From Azotobacter vinelandii CA (GTDB lineage: Bacteria; Pseudomonadota; Gammaproteobacteria; Pseudomonadales; Pseudomonadaceae), in contig NC_021149.1 of assembly GCF_000380335.1 (NCBI RefSeq), positions 3,648,501 to 3,712,500 on the forward strand: a stretch of 64,000 bases of DNA, read 5' to 3'. This document shows positions 56,808 to 64,000 of the stretch, piece after piece. The translations under genes and the position numbers were made by a program. Under the pieces are notes generated by a model, which did not search any database, was not told the DNA's origin, and worked only from the letters and a program-made list of their open reading frames with translations. Within the stretch, counting starts at the first letter, position 1. Each line of letters begins with the position of its first letter.

Positions 56808-57047
56808 TCAAAGGGCTAGGGTTCTGTCGCGCGCACTCTCGAAGATGGCGAACGCTTCCTCGGTCAGCTTGACCTTGCGGCCGATTTCGGACAGCAGCGA
56901 ACCCAGCTTGACCCGGCCCTGCGGCCTCACGGCAGTTTCCAAGATGTCGCGCATTTCGGCCTCGATGCTACGGCCATGCTGAGCGGCCTGCACACGGATG
57001 GCGCGATGTACTTCATCAGGCACGTTTCGGACAGTAATGGATGGCAT
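56808..57047 (-). CDS. FitA-like ribbon-helix-helix antitoxin (orphan)
   Basis: The protein has 79 residues. MPSITVRNVPDEVHRAIRVQAAQHGRSIEAEMRDILETAV is the RHH domain of FitA/VapB-type antitoxins, and the C-terminus (LGSLLSEIGRKVKLTEEAFAIFESARD) would bind the PIN toxin. The cognate toxin is broken downstream. It could still act as a repressor or neutralise related toxins. Confidence 0.88.
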   Translation of the reverse strand: MPSITVRNVPDEVHRAIRVQAAQHGRSIEAEMRDILETAVRPQGRVKLGSLLSEIGRKVKLTEEAFAIFESARDRTLAL

Positions 57048-57359
57048 CTTTCAAAATCTCTTTAATGACGCAATTTCTTGCGCCTTATCAAAATGCAAGC
57101 AGCGGCGCAATTTTGGCAGAAAGCATCCGCAAAGCCAGCAGGGGCAGACCGTCCTGTACGGCTTACAGCGGGAGTAAACGACTCAAAAGGGAAATGGGCT
57201 GGAAGGCCACCACTACCAACGGGACGGCCGTATGCGGCTTTCTTTGGATCGACCTCTGCCGGACAGGCCGGAGTCGACCCAAAGCGGACGGCCGGCTCTG
57301 GCAATTCGCCCCAGAACGGACGGTCACGGCATCCAGAAATCAGACTGGCTTACTAAGCC

Positions 57360-58446
57360 TATCGAAAGTATTGTCATATTGAGAGACAATACCCCGATGA
57401 AATGCAAACGAAACTCCGATGGTCGGGCAATCGACCACCACTCCCTCCAGGTCATGCGTCAACAGGCGATCAAGGCCGTTCGCGAGGGGCAAACCGTCCA
57501 AAGCGTGGCGGCCGCCTTCGGCGTCAATATCCGCAGCGTCTTTCGCTGGCTGTCCGACTTTGCCAATGGCGGACAGAACGCCCTGCTCGCCAAGCCGGTT
57601 CCCGGACGTCCGCCCAGGATCAGTGCCGAGGAAATGCGATGGCTGGCACAGGCCGTTCGGGACCACTCGCCGCTGCAATACCGCTTCGAATTCGGCCTGT
57701 GGACCCTGTCGCTGATTGCCGAACTGATCCGCCGTCAGTTCGGCAAGACGCTGTCGCTGTCCGCCGTGAGCCGGATCATGAAGCTGCTCGGCTTCACCGC
57801 GCAAAAACCCTTGTATCGCGCCTGGCAGCAGGATGCGGCGCTGGTGCGCCAGTGGGAAAGCGAGACCTACCCGGCGATTCGGGCCGAGGCCCGTGCAGCG
57901 GGGGCAAGGATCTACTTCGCAGACGAGTCGGGCCTGCGCTCCGACTACCATGCCGGCACGACCTGGGCACTGCAGGGGGAAACGCCGGTGGTCGAGGTGA
58001 CCGGCCGACGCTTCTCGGTGAACATGCTGTCGGCGGTCGGGACGCGCGGTGAGTTCCGCTTCATGCTGCACGACGGGACGGTGACGGCCAGCGTGTTCCG
58101 CGAGTTTCTCAAGCGCCTGCTGATCGGTGCCGAGCAGCCGGTCTTCGTGATCGTCGATGGCCATCCGGTGCACAAGGCCCGGCTGGTCAGGGCGTTCGTC
58201 GAGGAGCAGGCGGGGCGCCTGAAACTCTTCCATCTGCCGCCGTACTCGCCACAGCTGAACCGGACGAGCAGGTCTGGGGGCACGTCAAGCGCAGTGTCTT
58301 CAGGCGTCTTGTGCAGAACCGGGAGGAAATGAAGAGGTTGGCCCTGGGCGCGCTGCGCAGAATCCAGAAGTTGCCGGAGTTGGTGAAATCGTTTTTCCGT
58401 CACCCGGACTGCCGATATACAGCAGCATGACATTACTTTTTAAAAG
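57360..58446 (+). mobile_element. IS630-family insertion sequence
   Basis: The left end contains AAAGTATTGTCATATTG (57365-57381) and the right end its imperfect complement CAGCATGACATTACTTT (about 58423-58439). TA-containing flanks suit the TA target of this family. The exact ends are uncertain by a few bases. Confidence 0.7.
57397..58429 (+). pseudogene. IS630 transposase with a one-base deletion at its third catalytic residue
   Basis: From the ATG at 57397 the protein has an HTH (AVREGQTVQSVAAAFGVNIRSVFRWL) and the first two catalytic acids (RIYFADESGLRS, VFVIVDGHPVHK). At about 58260 one C is missing from the run in CTGAACCGGACGAG. Restoring it gives LNPDEQVWGHVKRSVFRRL and continues to the TGA at 58427-58429. 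The frameshift removes the last acidic residue, so this copy should be inactive unless it is a sequencing error or recoding. Confidence 0.8.
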
Positions 58447-58573
58447 ATTAGTAATTGCGTATTTAGCGCAAAGCCACCAAAATGGTTGAGCAGTCATTCA
58501 CGGCTCGACAGCTTACTTTAAGCGTTTACGCATCAATTTAGTAAATTGCGCATAAAAAGGAAAGTTTTATTGC

Positions 58574-59485
58574 ATGCAAAAGACAACGCTGATTGATCGC
58601 TTTGGAAACCCACTTACACCGCAAACACAATTGGTCGTTGTCGCAAAATTACCGAATGGGAGTTACGCGGAGGAGCAGGCTCTGTCTTCGTGGCAAAATG
58701 GGCAGCGTAACACTAATTTGGTGGCTCATGCGCACGGCTACGACCTGCTAAACATCCTCACTAATGAGTTGGGGCTTGTTGATATAGATTCCACGGAACT
58801 ATTGCAATTTCGAGTTGTGGTGACCGCTGATCCTCACGTATCTGTAATGCGGGTGCTTGGCAAGATTGCCGAAGCTGTTATCGTGCAGGAGTGCAATCGC
58901 AACATATTCGCAAACCGAAAATGGGGCATGGTTGCGCGCAAAGGTCGAAGGCCGCACCAAGCGCTAGACGACTTCAAGGCAATAGGTACTGGACTCAATT
59001 CTACACAGAGGCACCACCCTCAAAAGTATAACGCAACCAACCCTCAAAGAGATATTATTTGGATTCATAAGGAAAATACTACCCAAGAACTATTACAACT
59101 GGTGCGCGGTAACAACTCAGGTGTGTCCGCCGGGATTCAAGTAAAGGTTAGTCACGATGGCCTCATGTACCTATACCAGTCCGATATCGTTTCTAGGCGG
59201 TATGAGGTACCACTTGTCTACTTCGACTTGGGAAATGATTTTCATAATTTAACCAATAAAATTTATGCAGCTCAAATGAATGTGGCAATCGGCACTGACT
59301 TCGTACGAGGCCATACAATTTCACCAGAAATCCATGACTTACTAGTCTCCTACTATTGGCTTGTATATGATCTAGTAGCGGGAAGGATGAGAATTGATCA
59401 ACTGATCAAAGACGAGCTGCTTTTTGATGCTTTCAAAAAAGACGTGCAGGAACAGCAGCTCCATAAGCAAATTATAGTTCTGTAG
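58574..59485 (+). CDS. Unknown protein, possible PD-(D/E)XK nuclease fold
   Basis: The protein has 303 residues; AAGGAA lies 11 bp upstream. No family is recognised. RVLGKIAEAVIVQECNRN (E100), RDIIWIHKEN (D160) and AGIQVKVS (Q189-V-K191) could form the acid-acid-(Q)xK pattern of PD-(D/E)XK enzymes; this is an inference from spacing. Base composition is visibly AT-richer than in the IS and ICE genes around it. A perfect palindrome CAATTTA-G-TAAATTG (58534-58548) lies in its promoter region. Confidence 0.6.
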   Translation: MQKTTLIDRFGNPLTPQTQLVVVAKLPNGSYAEEQALSSWQNGQRNTNLVAHAHGYDLLNILTNELGLVDIDSTELLQFRVVVTADPHVSVMRVLGKIAEAVIVQECNRNIFANRKWGMVARKGRRPHQALDDFKAIGTGLNSTQRHHPQKYNATNPQRDIIWIHKENTTQELLQLVRGNNSGVSAGIQVKVSHDGLMYLYQSDIVSRRYEVPLVYFDLGNDFHNLTNKIYAAQMNVAIGTDFVRGHTISPEIHDLLVSYYWLVYDLVAGRMRIDQLIKDELLFDAFKKDVQEQQLHKQIIVL

Positions 59486-59706
59486 GGTATCGGCAGTATG
59501 GTTTACGTAATTGCGCCTGGTTTTCGTGGATACGCCTGAGTGCCCAGCCGAGCACTGAGCCCGGTAGGGCTCATCGGCAGAATCGGGTCAATAGCGGCCT
59601 ATCGTGACCTGTTGCCGTCGACTCAGCCAGCCTTTGACAATAGGCCAGAGACAGCCACAAGAAAAATCCTGGAAGCGTCAAGGAGATTCGATGCGATTCA
59701 TCATCC
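59486..59706. other. Intergenic gap with hairpin
   Basis: TGAGCCC-GGTA-GGGCTCA at 59556-59573 is a perfect 7-bp stem between two convergent genes, a possible bidirectional terminator. No gene is seen. Confidence 0.45.
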
Positions 59707-60555
59707 CTAAACTTCTATTCCCCACTGCCGAATAGCATCTTGAAGCCTCTCGCGGTGAATGGCATTTTCTTCGTGACCAAGATAGTGCGTCCCGATTAGC
59801 TGGTTATATTCCTGGCGGATTCCAGGGGTAATCAGAGGGCGACCCTGTTTGAGCTTGAGGTGAATATCGATAGTGCGCCGCGAAATCTCGGAAACCTCCT
59901 CCCAACCAATATCATCCTTGAAAAAATCCAAGTCACCAAAAGGCTCTAAAATTGTTTTTTTTAAGGAAAAAATGCTCATCCCTTGATGCATTTTACCAAA
60001 AAGTCTATAGAAGAACGATGTGACTCCTGCGCCGCAAATCCGCACCCTTTCGTTCGGGGAAGGATATTTAGAAGAGGCGTCTGCACGCTTGAAGACATTT
60101 TCATACACGCATCTAAGTGCATTACCATAGGCTTCTAGTAGCGCATGCTGTGCGCTTATGTCGAATACCGGAGTACGTAGCTTAAGGATTATCTCTTGAA
60201 GTCTAGCGCCGTATGTTATTCCAGTGAACAGAAGCCTTGTTCCAAAGAAATCAGCCCATGTCTCAATAGCCTTGCTGTCCAGATCGTCCTTGTCCGAGTG
60301 TTTGGTGTGAGCATTAGTCCAGTGGGCTAACTCATGACTTGCGATGATCAGGCAATAAAATAAATCGCGGTGATTCATAATTTCACTATCTGAAAAACGG
60401 TACGAAAATTCCATTGCAGGTTCGGGAGTTACCAGGGCTAAATGCTTAGGATCACCGTCGAAATTAAGCTTTACGTCGGGCCTCTGGCTCTCCTCATGCA
60501 TCGACCTGAAGTCATCAACTAGAGCCTCAATCACATATTTGTACGTAATGGTCAC
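59707..60555 (-). CDS. HExxH putative metalloprotease
   Basis: The protein has 282 residues from a GTG at 60555. The zincin motif H74-ELA-H78 (IIASHELAHWTNAH) is followed by IETWADFFG, whose E98 or D102 could be the third zinc ligand. No signal peptide or membrane helix is visible, so it would act in the cytoplasm, as do ImmA/IrrE-like and Lit-like (U49) peptidases; assignment to either is uncertain. It is AT-rich like its convergent neighbour and both lie between IS elements, suggesting a small transferred island. Confidence 0.65.
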   Translation of the reverse strand: MTITYKYVIEALVDDFRSMHEESQRPDVKLNFDGDPKHLALVTPEPAMEFSYRFSDSEIMNHRDLFYCLIIASHELAHWTNAHTKHSDKDDLDSKAIETWADFFGTRLLFTGITYGARLQEIILKLRTPVFDISAQHALLEAYGNALRCVYENVFKRADASSKYPSPNERVRICGAGVTSFFYRLFGKMHQGMSIFSLKKTILEPFGDLDFFKDDIGWEEVSEISRRTIDIHLKLKQGRPLITPGIRQEYNQLIGTHYLGHEENAIHRERLQDAIRQWGIEV

Positions 60556-60634
60556 AGCAAAACTCCATTTAGCACTGAGTTAGTCATCTTCAATTTCGTA
60601 AACATATTCTGACTCAATTTTTTAGCTGACTACA

Positions 60635-61841
60635 GGGCACCTCTAAAAACACCCACCTGAGCTGGGTCGAGCAGTGACGAACCCAGCGCTTGGCATCCGT
60701 TGACCGGGTTGATGTCTCGCAGAAGTTCCTGCTGCCGGTCGCGGTATGCAACCAGCGACCTGACTCAGGCCATTTCCAGTAGTCTCGACATCCGCTTGAG
60801 GTTGTAGACCGCCGATTTGACCACCAAACCGAACTCCGCCCGGACCAAGCCAATGCTTCGGACCATCTTGCCGCCCATCTGGGCCAGGCTGGCAAAGACA
60901 TGTTCGACCCGGGCTCGGGGACTGGCTATGCGTTTGTTTCGTGCCTTGTCCCGTTCACCGATCGGCTTGCCGGCCTGGCCCTTGCGCTGGATAGATGGCC
61001 TCCAGCCGATCAGTTGGAGCCAGCGCTCCCGGGGTCTGTCGTGATACCCGCGATCCGCCCAGAAGTCCCGGCTGCTGTTGCCCCGGTCGAGCACATCCAC
61101 CAGATGCAGGGTGTCGGCCTCGCTGGCATCGCTCACCTTCACGCAGCGGATCAGCTTGTGCCGGCGATCCACGCTGACCGACAGCTTGTAGCCGAAGTAC
61201 GACTTGCCGTGCTTCTTCGTCCAGCGCGCCTCGACATCCTTTTGCCGGCGCTTGGCGGGCGACCATTCGACCGGCACAGCCTGCTCCTTCACCACGGCCT
61301 GCTCATCGGCCGTGTTGTGCTGGATGGGCGCGCGAACGATGCTGGCATCGATGATCTGCCCTTCGCGAGCCCGGAAGCCGTGTGCCTGCAACTGACGCTG
61401 CACCTCGGCAAAGATCCGATGCTCGACGTTGGCCTGTACCAGGCGCTCGCGAAAGACCCAAATCGTGTTGCGGTCCGGCACTCGGCCGGAGTTTTTCAAC
61501 CCGGCAAAACGCTGGAAACTCATACGGTCGAGCAGTTGAAACTCCATCTGCTCGTCGGACAGGTTGAACAGTTGCTGGAGTACCAGCAGTCGCGTCATCT
61601 GCTCCGTTGGATAAGGCGGCCGGCCGCCCTTGGCCCTACTGGGCCTGGGAGCCCAGTGGTCGATCTCGGCGGCCAAGGATGCAAAGTCCACATGCTTGTT
61701 CAGTAGGGCCAGTGGGTCGCCCAAGCTGTCCAGCTTGGCTTCACGCTCCTGGTCGGCAAAAAGACTGAACATCAGTAGGCTCCGGGTGATCAACAGGCGG
61801 ATGATCTTACCCAGCGGCCGGGCTGGTTTTTAGAGGTGCCC
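60635..61841 (-). mobile_element. Intact IS5-family insertion sequence
   Basis: Perfect 16-bp terminal repeats GGGCACCTCTAAAAAC (60635-60650) and its complement (61826-61841) enclose 1,207 bp. A direct TACA duplication flanks it (60631-60634, 61842-61845), showing a simple insertion. Confidence 0.93.
60765..61772 (-). CDS. IS5-family transposase
   Basis: The protein has 335 residues from the ATG at 61772. The N-terminal DUF772 region (LLNKHVDFASLAAEIDHWAPRPSRAKGGRPPYPTEQMTRLLVLQQLFNLSDEQMEFQLLDR) precedes the DDE domain with IIDASIVRAPIQ, FWADRGYHDRPRE and RVEHVFASLAQMGGK. It appears complete and probably active, since the ends and target duplication are intact. Confidence 0.93.
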   Translation of the reverse strand: MFSLFADQEREAKLDSLGDPLALLNKHVDFASLAAEIDHWAPRPSRAKGGRPPYPTEQMTRLLVLQQLFNLSDEQMEFQLLDRMSFQRFAGLKNSGRVPDRNTIWVFRERLVQANVEHRIFAEVQRQLQAHGFRAREGQIIDASIVRAPIQHNTADEQAVVKEQAVPVEWSPAKRRQKDVEARWTKKHGKSYFGYKLSVSVDRRHKLIRCVKVSDASEADTLHLVDVLDRGNSSRDFWADRGYHDRPRERWLQLIGWRPSIQRKGQAGKPIGERDKARNKRIASPRARVEHVFASLAQMGGKMVRSIGLVRAEFGLVVKSAVYNLKRMSRLLEMA

Positions 61842-61948
61842 TACAGCCTATCACTAGCGGCTGCTATTGGCCGCTTGCTGCCTGACTCAGCAGGTTAGTA
61901 TTACAGGATCAAACACTATGATCTTGCCCAGCCCTCGTGGACACAGGT

Positions 61949-62587
61949 TTAAGCACGCATCCGGGCCTCGAAGGCTTCCGGACTGATGTATCCCAGTGTG
62001 CTATGACGACGCTGGCGGTTGTAGTCGGTTTCGATGTATTCGAACACGGTTTGACGCATCTGGGCATGCGTACCGAAGCGTTCCCCATGGATGCACTCGA
62101 CCTTCAGACTGTGAAAGAAGCTTTCGGCACAGGCGTTGTCGTAGCAATTGCCCTTCGCGCTCATGCTGCCGCGCAGCCGATGGGCACGAAGCAGTTCCCG
62201 ATAGGCCGCCGAACAGTACTGGCTGCCTCGATCCGTATGCACGATCACGCCTTGAGGCTGCTTGCGCCGCCACAGGGCCATGCGCAGGGCATCGCAGGCC
62301 AGCTCGGCCGTCATGCGCTCGTTCATGGCCCAGCCGATCACCCTGCGCGAGTACAGGTCGATGATCACGGCCAGATACAACCAGCCTTCTTCCGTACGCA
62401 GGTAAGTCATGTCGCCCACCCACTTCCGGTTGGGCGCCGCTGCCGTGAAGTCCTGCCGGAGCAGGTTGTCCGCCACCGGTAGTGAGTGCCTGGAATTCGT
62501 GGTGGCCTTGAACTTCCTGGCAGCCCTGGCCCGCAGTCCCTGGCGTCGCATCGAAGCAGCCACGGTCTTGCGATTGCAGGGTGTCAA
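61949..62587 (-). pseudogene. IS3-family orfB, 5'-truncated
   Basis: The frame retains the integrase core: [34 protein letters not shown] with the first Asp, [18 protein letters not shown] with the second, and [14 protein letters not shown] with the Glu. The N-terminal third (HTH_21 part) is cut off at about 62582 where the IS21 begins. The 3' end is intact. Confidence 0.85.
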
Positions 62588-62649
62588 CGCCGACTGAAAA
62601 CTGACCCACCTTGGCCCTTATTTGCCGAAGTAATAATGACCCACCTGGA

Positions 62650-64000
<1,351 letters not shown>

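Noticed and set aside
57048..57359. Several 80-110 codon frames on both strands upstream of the IS630
   Set aside because: They are Pro/Arg/Gly-rich, overlap each other, and have no ribosome-binding sites or recognisable motifs.

Overview
The window is GC-rich and densely coding. It reads as horizontally acquired DNA from a proteobacterium, most likely a Pseudomonas-type gammaproteobacterium. This host call is an inference from the element families: a Tn4371-like integrative and conjugative element (ICE), a SPI-7/PAGI-2/clc-type (G-type) conjugation cluster, and many insertion sequences (IS). No tRNA, rRNA or CRISPR array was recognised.

Region 1 (about 1-32.5 kb) is most of one half of a Tn4371-family ICE, whose backbone runs leftward on the minus strand from a tyrosine integrase (31.2-32.4 kb). 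The backbone is int, toxin-antitoxin pair, restriction-modification/signalling operon, radC, an XRE regulator, DUF2958, DUF2285, an AlpA-like HTH, repA, three 18-bp iterons, parA, a ribbon-helix-helix protein, DUF2840, the TraF peptidase, a hairpin-rich candidate oriT, a VirD2-type relaxase, lysR and eexN. traG and the trb genes would lie left of base 1. Two cargo blocks interrupt it. One (7.9-14.8 kb) holds three MFS exporters, a class C beta-lactamase-like hydrolase and two LysR regulators. The other (1-6.6 kb) holds regulator/enzyme pairs (TetR-MFS, TetR-SnoaL, LysR-quinone oxidoreductase). The standout is 24.0-30.4 kb: a cytosine-5 methyltransferase, Vsr endonuclease, receiver-like protein, a 723-residue protein with two GHKL ATPase modules, a small ribbon-helix-helix protein and an HNH nuclease. 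Five of these six genes are translationally coupled.

Region 2 (32.5-38.4 kb) is an IS-scarred junction: a 5'-truncated IS630, a complete IS701-like copy, a MocR regulator, a complete IS427-type IS5, an inverted remnant of a second IS701-like copy, the first codons of another IS5-type transposase, and a vapBC pair.

Region 3 (38.4-54.8 kb) carries the middle of a second, unrelated conjugation system of the SPI-7/PAGI-2 type on the plus strand: RAQPRD, TIGR03758, 03745, 03750, 03746, 03749, 03752, the lipoprotein 03751, VirB4-like ATPase 03744, a DsbA-like protein, 03757, 03756, 03755 and a TraG-N protein. It is split at 47.2-50.1 kb by an antisense Ser/Thr kinase with a frameshifted partner and an IS3 remnant. 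The coupling protein and relaxase expected for this type are absent from the window, so this copy looks incomplete.

Region 4 (54.8-64 kb) holds mazEF with an extra CopG-type antitoxin, an orphan FitA antitoxin with a broken FitB, an IS630 with a frameshift at its catalytic end, and a visibly AT-rich two-gene island (a possible PD-(D/E)XK-type protein and a HExxH protein). It ends with an intact IS5 (TACA duplication), a truncated IS3 orfB and an IS21 that runs off the right edge.
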